DNA of 22,953 nucleotides, from the NCBI GenBank assembly GCA_019313725.1, contig JAFDAT010000009.1, positions 1 through 22,953 on the forward strand, written 5' to 3'. Position numbers and translations under genes: made by a program. The DNA is from Deltaproteobacteria bacterium. GTDB lineage: Bacteria > Desulfobacterota > Desulfobacteria > Desulfobacterales > B30-G6. The notes below the pieces were generated by a model. The model had not been told where the DNA came from. It did not search any database and was given only the letters and a program-made list of their open reading frames with translations. Shown here one piece after another: positions 1 to 7,166 of this stretch (position 1 is the stretch's first letter; the number at the start of each line of letters is the position of its first letter).

Positions 1-198
1 TGATGTTGTAAATTAGCAGGCCGGAAACCTCAACAACCACCTGAATTGACTGAATATTATAACACTCTGATATCCTTCGCATTATTAGCGTTTCAACAGG
101 CCGGCAACCACGTTTTCCAGCTACCCTCACAACTGATTGTTTTTACACTTGATATCTATGGTAATAATCAAGGTCGCCGGCGTGATTTGTTAGAATAA
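1..198 (+). other. possible C-terminal coding remnant at the left edge
   Basis: After a TGA at 1-3 this frame stays open to a TAA at 196-198 and would encode about 64 residues. There is no ATG; TTG at 46 or CTG at 67 are the only early alternatives. The residues look protein-like (a Tyr/Leu/Phe-rich middle, then a basic GRRRD tail), but I do not recognise a family. A hairpin that could terminate it lies 20 bases downstream. It may be the end of a frameshifted gene next to the IS66 element, or chance. Confidence 0.25.
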
Positions 199-218
199 TC
201 GGTTTTTAAATAAAAAAT

Positions 219-241
219 CCTGCCCGATCAAATCGGACAGG
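219..241. terminator. hairpin, possible terminator
   Basis: The arms CCTGCCCGAT and ATCGGACAGG are separated by a CAA loop and pair over 10 positions with one mismatch. The left flank is A-rich (TAAAAAAT) and the right flank is CTTTGTT, so termination in either direction is possible. It would suit the remnant frame ending at 198 on the plus strand, or transcripts leaving the IS66 operon on the minus strand. Confidence 0.4.
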
Positions 242-534
242 GCTTTGTTGGCTGGACAGGCTATTAGTTACGGTTTTGCTTTACCTTGCCCATTTAAAGA
301 TTGACAGCGATGGTGATATTCCTAAACTTCGTTGCAGTTTCCTTTTCATCCGTGTGCTTTCGGCGAGCGTGCGTAAACAAAAAAATATGAGGCCGGGTGC
401 CGAACCGCCATCGGCTTAACCAGCGGCGATAAGCACCTCACCCTACTAGATTGGTTTGGGGTATTAGAAGACAGCTTGAGGGCAATCGAAATGTCCGACG
501 GAAGCTAGCTCCCCCTCCGCCGGGATAGTGATCA
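242..534. other. gene-free stretch, distal end of the IS66 element
   Basis: No convincing gene is visible here. The tnpC-distal end of the IS66 element should lie in this stretch. The best candidate is 361-378 (CGGCGAGCGTGCGTAAAC), which matches the reverse complement of 3801-3818 at 13 of 18 positions and shares GCGTGC followed by TAA. The pairing is weak and no 8-bp target duplication was found, so the boundary is unresolved. Between 390 and 440 there are short complementary segments (GGTGC with GCACC, CCGC with GCGG) that could fold. Confidence 0.3.
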
Positions 535-2091
535 TCACGGAGATCGTTCGTGGTGCCAGGGCATATATTTTTGGGGAGATTTTTCAAGTTCCTTGGCATT
601 TTTTAACAACCACGTGAGGTAATCAAGGGGATTGACGCCGGATAGCTGACATGTATGTATCAGGCTCATGAACAAATCCCCCACTTGGGCACCGCGTTGA
701 GTTTTGTAAAACAGCGCATTTTTACGATGCAAAATGGCATGCTTGAGTGCCCTTTCGCACAGATTGTTATCAAGTGGGGCGCCGGCAATCTTCAAAAATC
801 CGATCAGATTGTCCCAGCGCTTGAGCATATAGTTGATGGCTTTTCCAAGCCCCGAGTTGGGTTCGACAATCTTTTCGTCGATCTGCTGACTGCACCAGGA
901 TTTCAGATCGGCCATCACCGGTCCGCTGTGTTGCTGGTGATATAAAAGCCGGTAGTCATCTGACAATCCCTGCTCTTTGACAATTGCATCATGGTGATAC
1001 ACTTTTCCCAGCTGCTCGATCACATAGGCGCAGTCATCCGGGAAGCGATCCACCAGTTCGGCAAAATTCCTTCGCGCATGGGTCAAGCAGTTGACAAGGA
1101 TTGTCTCAAAATTTTTTGATGCATTCCGGCTGGCGGCATCACACATCTGGATGGGCGGGGCAAGTCCGGTTGCCCGGTGTTTTAATACCTCGGTGAGATT
1201 TTCCCCTGCGTGCCGGTTGCCGGTCATAAAAAGTGCGATCTGATGATCCTGCCATTTGCTGACAATGCCGGAGGTGAAGATGCCTTTTCGTGTGCTTTGC
1301 GGATCTGGTTCTTTTAAAAATGAAAGCACCTTCATTGTGGTGTCGTCGTTGTGGATGAGCTCACCTTGTGCGGCAAAATTGATAAGACCATCATGGACCG
1401 GGGCCAAGATCATCGCCGATGCGTTTAAGATATCCCACTGGGTGGAAGCCGGCAGCGGATGTCCCAGATTGGACTGGAGTTTTTCAAGCCGGTGAAGCGG
1501 CAAGCCACAGCCGTATTTTAAAAGACCCAGCATGGCCGCGGCGGATTCGTCATGTTTTTTATCACCGATATCGACCGGCAATTCCGGTGTATAGATTTCT
1601 CCGCACAGGTTGCAGCGCAGCCGGCTGCGTTCAAAGACCGTGGCCTTCAACGGGGCATCACCGGTGATATGGACAAACACCGAAGGCAGTGCCAACTCGT
1701 AGACTTTACCCTTTTCACAGCCCGGACACAGGTTGCCCGCAATAAGGACGGGATGCTGGATGGCAACCCTGGCTGCTCCGGTATAGTCGGCAGCAGGTTT
1801 TCGGCCGTGGCCCTTGCGCTTTTTGGGCTTTTTTTCCTGCTGTTTTTTAGCACCATCTTTGAGCAAGTTTTTGGCGGTTTCAGTGGGGGCTCCGAGTAGA
1901 TATTTGCACAACCGGCCAATGGAGGTCTCTTTTTCCGCAAGCGCCTGGTTGAGGCATTCAACGGTCTCGGTCAACCCTTGGAGCAGTTCATAGTCGTCAT
2001 CGCGAAGCTTTTTCTTTTTGATCCGCTTTTTAAGCGCTTTTAGCTGCTTGGACGATATCTTGAGGCGTTTTTCCGAAGGCTTCACCGGCAT
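535..2091 (-). CDS. tnpC: IS66 family transposase TnpC (DDE transposase)
   Basis: This is the catalytic transposase of the IS66-type element, 518 residues. A Lys-rich coiled N-terminus (about 1-100) is followed by a zinc-finger-like region with C122/C125 and C160/C163. The IS66 DDE core follows, with candidate catalytic residues D249 or D250 (HNDDTTMKV), D318 (QMCDAASRN) and E446 (DNNLCERALK). I chose ATG 2091 because AGGAGG sits just upstream. A start at 2172 would add 27 residues inside the preceding gene and has no comparable site. The start overlaps the stop of the DUF4338 gene by 10 bases, so translation is probably coupled. Length and all motifs look intact, so the enzyme may be active. 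Confidence 0.95.
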   Translation of the reverse strand: MPVKPSEKRLKISSKQLKALKKRIKKKKLRDDDYELLQGLTETVECLNQALAEKETSIGRLCKYLLGAPTETAKNLLKDGAKKQQEKKPKKRKGHGRKPAADYTGAARVAIQHPVLIAGNLCPGCEKGKVYELALPSVFVHITGDAPLKATVFERSRLRCNLCGEIYTPELPVDIGDKKHDESAAAMLGLLKYGCGLPLHRLEKLQSNLGHPLPASTQWDILNASAMILAPVHDGLINFAAQGELIHNDDTTMKVLSFLKEPDPQSTRKGIFTSGIVSKWQDHQIALFMTGNRHAGENLTEVLKHRATGLAPPIQMCDAASRNASKNFETILVNCLTHARRNFAELVDRFPDDCAYVIEQLGKVYHHDAIVKEQGLSDDYRLLYHQQHSGPVMADLKSWCSQQIDEKIVEPNSGLGKAINYMLKRWDNLIGFLKIAGAPLDNNLCERALKHAILHRKNALFYKTQRGAQVGDLFMSLIHTCQLSGVNPLDYLTWLLKNAKELEKSPQKYMPWHHERSP

Positions 2092-2930
2092 AAGCCCTCC
2101 TTGTATCGCCGGTCGAGCGGATACAACCAGATGGTTTTTACCGGTTTTGCATAATTCCTGTGGGTGTCCCATTTGCCCCGGCCTTTAGTGTGGCCCACAC
2201 AGATCCAGTTGGCCGCCTTGTAGCAGGTGCCGGCAAAGCGCTGTTTTTCAACAAAACTTTCAAGCAACAAAGGTCGATAGTTATAGCGCTGCTGCCAATA
2301 AAGGGGAAGTTTCCGTGCGGCATATGATAAAATGCGTGATGCAAGGTTTTTACTGTGAACCCAGGGCAACAACAAAAACCGGCTGTTGTCCACCACCCGG
2401 TGAAGTTGTCTTTTTCGCTGAGGCTCTGTCCAGCCGATAAACGCATCCCGTGGTGCTACCCGCCAGGCTGCCGCGGAAAAGCCCAAAAGAGCCACTGGCT
2501 TCTCTGCCGCGCGGACAAAAAATCGCATCTGCGCACCGCCCATTCTGCGGTAGCCTAGATAATGGTACCGATCGATAAGTTCATTAAACAAAGGAGCGGT
2601 TTTGCGGCTGACCGGCTCAAGTGATAGCTCCACCTGGCCGGCTTCAAAATACATGTCGGTCGCAGGCTGTCCCTTTTCAGTGCGTTTGATCTTTTGAACG
2701 ACACCATTTTTTTTCTTCGGGGCCGGCAGCCGGATCAATCCGCCACGCGATAGGCGCAGCATCGCTACCCGACAGCTCATTTCTTTTAAGCCGCCGTCGG
2801 GTTTGTACCAGCCTACTTGGCGGCAAAACATTCGGGACAATTGTGCCCGGTTGACATCGGGCGAGCTTTCGACCCGATGTCGGATCCAGTCAATCTCCAA
2901 TCGGCTAAATTGTCGGCCACAAATCTGCAA
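2082..2930 (-). CDS. DUF4338 (DruA-like) protein carried inside the IS66 operon
   Basis: This 282-residue protein belongs to the DUF4338 family, the family of DruA in the Druantia anti-phage system. Recognisable stretches are RYHYLGYRRMGG (121-132), RDAFIGW (161-167), VVDNSRFLLLPWV (179-191), NLASRILS (195-202), ESFVEKQRFAGTCYKAANW (224-242) and VGHTKGRG (245-252). Residues 1-70 look helical and basic, plausibly DNA-binding. The start is TTG at 2930, supported by AAGGAG six bases upstream. The gene lies 31 bases after tnpB and overlaps tnpC, so it is part of the transposon operon and not a neighbour. Its biochemical activity is not known to me; a role in transposition or in competition with other mobile DNA is inference. 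Confidence 0.88.
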   Translation of the reverse strand: MQICGRQFSRLEIDWIRHRVESSPDVNRAQLSRMFCRQVGWYKPDGGLKEMSCRVAMLRLSRGGLIRLPAPKKKNGVVQKIKRTEKGQPATDMYFEAGQVELSLEPVSRKTAPLFNELIDRYHYLGYRRMGGAQMRFFVRAAEKPVALLGFSAAAWRVAPRDAFIGWTEPQRKRQLHRVVDNSRFLLLPWVHSKNLASRILSYAARKLPLYWQQRYNYRPLLLESFVEKQRFAGTCYKAANWICVGHTKGRGKWDTHRNYAKPVKTIWLYPLDRRYKEGLCR

Positions 2931-2961
2931 CGAAAACTCCTTTCAACAAACGTTGCAGATC

Positions 2962-3369
2962 CTATATCAAACAATTTTGTCTGTGGCCAGCACTTTTTTG
3001 AGGAAATAGAATTTTTTTTGGGATAGGACGGAAGATTTCATTTGCCGCTATTTTCAATGGATCGGAGTTCCACAAAAGCTGTTGAAGCTGCCATGCGGCA
3101 AGGGCTCTGACACTGGTGCTTCCTGATAGGAAGTTCCAGGCAAACCGCCCTTTTGACAGCCGCTTGTGGCACAGCCAAAACCCCTGGCCATCGTAGACCA
3201 GCACCCGCAGAGCCTGACGGGATTTGCTGGTAAAGACAAAGAGCGTGCCTGAAAAAGGATCGGCTTGAAGCTGTTGCCGACATACGGCGGCCAAACCGTC
3301 AATGCCCTTGCGAAAATCAACCGGCTCAACGGCTACCAAAATACGCATGTGCGCGGTGATCTGGATCAT
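2962..3369 (-). CDS. tnpB: IS66 family accessory protein TnpB (Orf2)
   Basis: This 135-residue protein is the IS66 Orf2 accessory protein, needed for transposition in IS66-type elements although its mechanism is poorly defined. The signature VDFRKGIDGLAA lies at 17-28, followed by the usual Phe-rich core (GTLFVFTSKSR) and a WLCHKRLSKGRFAW segment. The start ATG at 3369 overlaps the TGA of tnpA (ATGA), which points to translational coupling. The C-terminus, after about residue 95, is longer and less typical than the roughly 115-residue proteins common in the family. The next gene, the DUF4338 passenger, follows after 31 bases. Confidence 0.93.
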   Translation of the reverse strand: MIQITAHMRILVAVEPVDFRKGIDGLAAVCRQQLQADPFSGTLFVFTSKSRQALRVLVYDGQGFWLCHKRLSKGRFAWNFLSGSTSVRALAAWQLQQLLWNSDPLKIAANEIFRPIPKKILFPQKSAGHRQNCLI

Positions 3370-3740
3370 GACAAAAAAGCGCCCAACATATTTTCAATAT
3401 GGGGCATCTGGACGCTGCCGGACAGCCGCAGTCTGGCGCCGTCGGCACGGTCGCATTCCAGATGCCATTGGCCGGCAAAGCAGCCTATATCCAATTCCAT
3501 GAACTCGGGTGCTGTTGCAGCGGGTTCTGCGGGTGAAACCCGTTTTTTAAGCTCTGCGTAGGATAACCGCAGGGTTCGGCTGACATGTGTGATACCGTGA
3601 GCTCTGCATAGATCGGCAGCAGATTGCCACAAGGGCTGTGGAATCGGTTCACGGTTGCTAATGCGGTTGCTACGCCAATTTTCAAATTGTTCTTTTACGG
3701 CGCTTAGTTGGGGGCTACGAATAATAGCGGCAGTGTTCAT
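3366..3740 (-). CDS. tnpA: IS66 family accessory protein TnpA (Orf1)
   Basis: This is the first gene of the IS66 operon, 124 residues. It has the small helix-turn-helix-like layout of IS66 Orf1 proteins: an N-terminal region with QFENWRSNR, a central LCRAHGITHVSRTLRLSYAELKKR segment typical of this family, and a C-terminal part ending in the hydrophobic HIENMLGAFLS. I chose ATG 3740 because AAGGAGG lies 6 bases upstream; an ATG at 3779 is in frame but falls in the promoter region. The stop overlaps the tnpB start. A DNA-binding role is known for the family only by inference. Confidence 0.88.
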   Translation of the reverse strand: MNTAAIIRSPQLSAVKEQFENWRSNRISNREPIPQPLWQSAADLCRAHGITHVSRTLRLSYAELKKRVSPAEPAATAPEFMELDIGCFAGQWHLECDRADGARLRLSGSVQMPHIENMLGAFLS

Positions 3741-3777
3741 AGGCCATCCTCCTTGCTGTGGGTTTTTGGATGGCCGC

Positions 3778-3806
3778 ATTTTATCCTACACGGCCGGCGA
3801 AGTTAA
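3778..3806 (-). promoter_or_regulatory. candidate promoter of the IS66 operon
   Basis: Reading the minus strand, TTAACT (3801-3806) and TAAAAT (3778-3783) are separated by exactly 17 bases. The -10 matches consensus at five of six positions and the -35 at four of six. It sits about 38 bases before the tnpA start and its ribosome site. The -35 box falls inside the candidate terminal repeat at 3801-3818. Confidence 0.45.
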
Positions 3807-3861
3807 GCACGCCTGCCGGAAGGACACAAGGTACCGAGATTTTCAGAAAGGTATTCATTTC

Positions 3862-4968
3862 ATGCAAAAAGAAGAAACGTATCAAAATCGCTTAACCCGT
3901 ATCCTCCAGGCCGTAGCCCTTGAAAAGCCTGACCGCATACCGGTAGTGCTGGAATATGCCGGGTTTGCCGCCCATGTGACCCAAACCCCCATGGCCGAAT
4001 TTCTTGGAAATCCCGAAAAAAACCTGCAGGCCATGATCGAGGCCTATCGCATGGTCGGCGGTGGCGACGCCATCAACTACGGATCTTTTTGGCCCTACTC
4101 CCTGTGCTACGACTTCATGTCAAAAGTCAGTGTGCCGGGGGTGGACCTGCCGGAAAATGAAATGTGGCAGGTGGTCGAAACGGAACTGATGACTCGGGAT
4201 GACTATGACCGCATTGTGGACCTTGGCTGGCCGGCTTATTTTAAAGAATTCATGGCGCAAAAAATTTTAAACGACGTGCCCGCAGACTATCTGCCGCCCC
4301 GAAGAAAATCCCCGGATGTTCAATCCGCCTGGCGCAAAGAAGACATCCCGGTGTTATGCGGCGGCGATGTCACCACCCCGTTTGAACTGCTCTGCGGTTC
4401 CCGCTCGTTTATGCAGTTTGCCATCGATCTGATCGAAATCCCGGAAAAGGTCATCGCCGCCATGGATGCCATTGTTCCCCATCTGGCCAGCGACGGTATT
4501 CGGCGTGCAAAAAACCGCGGCTACCCGCTGGTCTGGGTCGGCGGGTGGCGAACGGCCCCGTTCATGCTATCACCAGACATGTGGCAGCGCTTTGCCTGGC
4601 CCTATTTCCAACGAGTTGTCTGCGAAGTGGTGGATGCCGGTCTGATTGCCCTGCTACACCTGGATTCGGACTGGACCCGGGAGTTGGAACGCTTCCGCGA
4701 GCTTCCCAAAGGGAAATGCATCATGGCCCTAGACGGGGAAACCGACATTTTCAAGGCCAGGGCCGTTTTGGACGGGCACATGTGCATCATGGGCGATGTT
4801 CCGGCCACCATGCTTTTTATGGACAGCCCAGACGCGGTTTATAAGTACTGCACCCGCCTGATCCGGGAGCTGGGCCCCCAGGGTTTCATCCTGCAGTCCG
4901 GCTGCGATATTCCGACCAACGCCAGGCTGGAGAATGTGCAGGCCATGGTGGAGGCGGCCGGGGGATAA
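3862..4968 (+). CDS. uroporphyrinogen decarboxylase (URO-D) family protein, probable corrinoid methyltransferase type
   Basis: This 368-residue protein has the URO-D TIM-barrel fold shared by uroporphyrinogen decarboxylase and MtaA/MtbA-type methyltransferases that move methyl groups off corrinoid proteins. Visible markers are LEKPDRIPV-type N-terminal wording (20-28), the barrel strand PLVWVGGWR (222-230), LLHLDSD (264-270) and the C-terminal LQSGCDIPTNARLENVQAM (344-362). MtaA-like enzymes bind zinc through H-x-C...C; here the corresponding residues would be H266, D268 and C348, so one ligand is replaced. True HemE is less likely, because the N-terminal substrate signature is absent. ATG 3862 is preceded by AGAAAGG. 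The gene stands alone between mobile elements with no corrinoid protein nearby, so the substrate cannot be named. Confidence 0.85.
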   Translation: MQKEETYQNRLTRILQAVALEKPDRIPVVLEYAGFAAHVTQTPMAEFLGNPEKNLQAMIEAYRMVGGGDAINYGSFWPYSLCYDFMSKVSVPGVDLPENEMWQVVETELMTRDDYDRIVDLGWPAYFKEFMAQKILNDVPADYLPPRRKSPDVQSAWRKEDIPVLCGGDVTTPFELLCGSRSFMQFAIDLIEIPEKVIAAMDAIVPHLASDGIRRAKNRGYPLVWVGGWRTAPFMLSPDMWQRFAWPYFQRVVCEVVDAGLIALLHLDSDWTRELERFRELPKGKCIMALDGETDIFKARAVLDGHMCIMGDVPATMLFMDSPDAVYKYCTRLIRELGPQGFILQSGCDIPTNARLENVQAMVEAAGG

Positions 4969-4974
4969 AGCCAT

Positions 4975-5209
4975 TATCTCAGAGGGAAAACACAACATGG
5001 CAGCCATTGGTGTCTGTATGCATAAGATCCTGCGGATCATTTACGGTATGCTGAAGCATAATAAGCCGTTCAATCCACACATCGATATCGCCAACAGGCT
5101 GCGAAGTGTTCAAATGAAAAGCGACACACCTGCAGATAATACAAACCGTCGTTTTCAGGATTACGATCAAAAGGACCCCGTAAGCTCAACAGTCCTAAGT
5201 TTAAAGCGG
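4975..5209 (+). pseudogene. C-terminal remnant of an IS110-family transposase
   Basis: The plus-strand frame through this stretch reads as the end of an IS110/IS1111-type transposase: GKHNMAAIGVCMHKILRI, then IYGMLKHNKPFNP, followed by a basic tail with RRFQDYDQKDPVSST. These match the usual end of the Transposase_20 region and its basic C-terminus. The rest of the gene is missing. The remnant begins within about 10 bases of the methyltransferase stop and runs into the 3' end of the opposing IS4-like transposase, so it looks cut on both sides. It is not expected to be functional. Confidence 0.65.
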
Positions 5210-6653
5210 TCATGCCGCCAAAGGCAAGGCATCAACCGTAGGCTTTCTGTTCTTTGACATAATTATTCGATATATCGCGCTATTGCTGAAACAGCGAAAA
5301 TTATGGAAGTACTCTTCCTGGATAACGGACCTTACAACTTCTTCTGAAGGTATTGTTGACGTCACTGTCCGTAACCATCCCAGGTATTTTTTCCAAATCG
5401 TCTGATGAAAGTTCAAAGAGACGATTTGAAGAATACCGGTGGCAATACAACCAAAATTCATAAAAGCCTCGATGGCATTGGCTGTCTGCCGGATTAATCG
5501 CCGGGAACGCTGATCATCAACTGAAGATAAATCGCTTACATTGCGCTTACCGATGCGCGGCCATGCGCTGGTCCAAAACCGATAGAAAAAGGCGCCCATC
5601 AGGTGTTTTAGCACCTTGAAGCTGACTTCAATCTTAAAACGGTAACTGTAGGCCCTTATGATGTCAGACGCCAATAGTTCCACATCTGAGCACATCAGGA
5701 TGAACTGTTCTGAGCCATCACGAACGAGCACAAAGCGAACCTTTTCGCCTATGGGCTTCCAGATCAGATCCAGGCAAAGAAAGGGGACTTCTTTACACTG
5801 GCCGTATAGCGAGATTGTCGTTTGCTCAAACCGACCGGCCATGGTCTCAAACAGATCCATAAGACACAGCTTGGAACCATATTCTCGCGGTCTGCCAGGA
5901 AGCCCGGTCTTCGGCGGCGGATCATGGTAGGCCACCACATTCTTCTTGGCTCTTGTAACCAGATGAATAAGGCGTTTACCACGGCCGTCCAATGTCTGTT
6001 TCAGGATCAAAAACACCGGTCCCACGGCAAAATAGGCATCTAAAACGATGATGCATCTTTTGCTTACAACAGATACCAGCTCGGCTGCCATGGTCGCCAT
6101 CAGGGTGGTGACGCTGACTTTGGGCCGGCCTTTGACAACGGGTTCGGCTTTGGCCTGGAATTTTCGGAGCGTTTCTACCCCTTCATGCGGCTCGGCACAA
6201 AGGAGAATACAAAATAGTTTTTTTTACCCATCCGGCCAGGATTCCGATCACCCCATGATGGTGTCCATAAATATACGGTGCTTTGCCGGAGTTGTCCGAC
6301 TCCTGGTGGAGTTTTTTGACACCCGGCATCTTCTCGGCTTCCTTGCTGATTTTGATACCGTCTCCGGCTAGTAGCAGGCGGCCGTCAATTTTGATCAACG
6401 GGCAACCAGACACCACAATTTGCCACCAGCGGTGCATGATGGTTTTCAACTGCCAGGACGATGCCCTGAAAAACGAAAGCAGGGCCGTATAGAGCCGTGG
6501 TTTAATACACAGCCAGCGCACAAAAGAGCTGGCACCATGATGGTCGAGTCTGACCATAAAACCGAAAACCACGACGACGAACCAATTAAAGGCTGCCCTG
6601 CGACTGAAGCAGGACCTGAATTGTACCAATATCCGGCTGATTTCGTTTATCAT
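5210..6653 (-). pseudogene. IS4-like (YREK) transposase, frame broken at an A8 run
   Basis: The transposase is split into two frames: 6653-6183 (N-terminal) and the frame ending at 5210 (C-terminal). Removing one base from the A8 run (T8 at 6218-6225 on the plus strand) joins them into one 480-residue protein. The joined protein has D98 (LLLAGDGIKIS), D205 (IIVLDAYFAV) and a full IS4-type Y-(2)-R-(3)-E-(6)-K motif: Y335, R338, E342 and K349. ATG 6653 follows TAAAGGAGG, where TAA is the stop of the HARE-HTH gene, so the two are coupled. Either a recent one-base insertion inactivated it, or slippage at the A run makes the full protein. I could not resolve the terminal repeats. Confidence 0.8.
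6218..6225 (-). other. A8 slippery run at the transposase frame break
   Basis: The minus strand has eight consecutive A residues exactly where the transposase changes frame. Reading with seven A gives GWVKKLFCILLCAEPHEG and continues open to the C-terminal half. Reading as written stops at a TGA (6183-6185). A -1 ribosomal shift would meet a TAG instead, so only loss of one base (or an equivalent +1 shift) restores the frame. Confidence 0.6.
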
Positions 6654-6664
6654 GATGCCCTCCT

Positions 6665-6985
6665 TTACCGGGAAGTGTATGATTTTAAGGCAAATGTATT
6701 TGGAGCGGTTCTGATAAACGTCTTGTCGGCTTTGACCTTTTTTAAAATGGCCGATACAATGGAGTCACGATCCAGCTGCACGTCATAAGTCTTTTTGGCC
6801 AGCTGGACAATTTCAGTAACATGCAAGGGTTTGCCGGCGTCATTGAGTACGTTGTGGGCAATTTCAATTTTAGACGTACGTTTATTTGATTTTGCTCGAC
6901 CTCCTTTTTGAAATTGTTCGATAACTTTAAGTTTAGACGCTGTAACTTCCTTTTGAAATTGAAGATAGTGTTCAAACTGATCCAT
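6665..6985 (-). CDS. HARE-HTH domain protein, first gene of the IS4-like unit
   Basis: This 106-residue protein has a HARE-HTH (HB1, ASXL, restriction-endonuclease helix-turn-helix) domain over about 40-100: EIAHNVLNDAGKPLHVTEI, then a KTYDVQLDRDSIVSAILKKV segment and the DKTFIRTAPNTFAL wing. The family is a winged-helix fold found in restriction enzymes, RNA polymerase delta and chromatin proteins. Residues 1-38 are helical and basic. ATG 6985 has AAGGAGG upstream. Its stop is fused to the transposase ribosome site (TAAAGGAGG), so both are made from one transcript. A strong promoter with an inverted repeat lies directly upstream. Autoregulation or target-DNA recognition for the transposase is inference. 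Confidence 0.8.
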   Translation of the reverse strand: MDQFEHYLQFQKEVTASKLKVIEQFQKGGRAKSNKRTSKIEIAHNVLNDAGKPLHVTEIVQLAKKTYDVQLDRDSIVSAILKKVKADKTFIRTAPNTFALKSYTSR

Positions 6986-6989
6986 AGCT

Positions 6990-7048
6990 GTATCCTCCTT
7001 TCATTATGAGTTTTGAAGAAGGATACATGGGAATTAAGCGTATGTCAA
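6990..7048 (-). promoter_or_regulatory. promoter and operator-like inverted repeat of the HARE-HTH gene
   Basis: On the minus strand TTGACA (7043-7048) and TATCCT (7020-7025) are 17 bases apart, a near-consensus housekeeping promoter. An 11-base inverted repeat, GTATCCTTCTT (7016-7026) and AAGGAGGATAC (6990-7000), matches at 10 of 11 positions with a 15-base spacer. One arm covers the -10 box and the other covers the ribosome binding site. Since transcription should start near 7013, the upstream arm is mostly outside the mRNA, which favours a protein-binding operator over an RNA hairpin. Confidence 0.65.
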
Positions 7049-7166
7049 GTATTATTTGATGTACTTCGCTAATTTTTTTATTAATGCACTCTATCAGACG
7101 ATTATGAACAAATCAGGGCTAATAATTGTGTACGTAAATGGATCTAAATACGTAACACAACCAAAC

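Noticed and set aside
3655..3861. An in-frame upstream extension of the URO-D gene
   Set aside because: It would run through the tnpA gene and the IS66 end on the opposite strand; the ATG at 3862 with AGAAAGG and the family N-terminus fit better.
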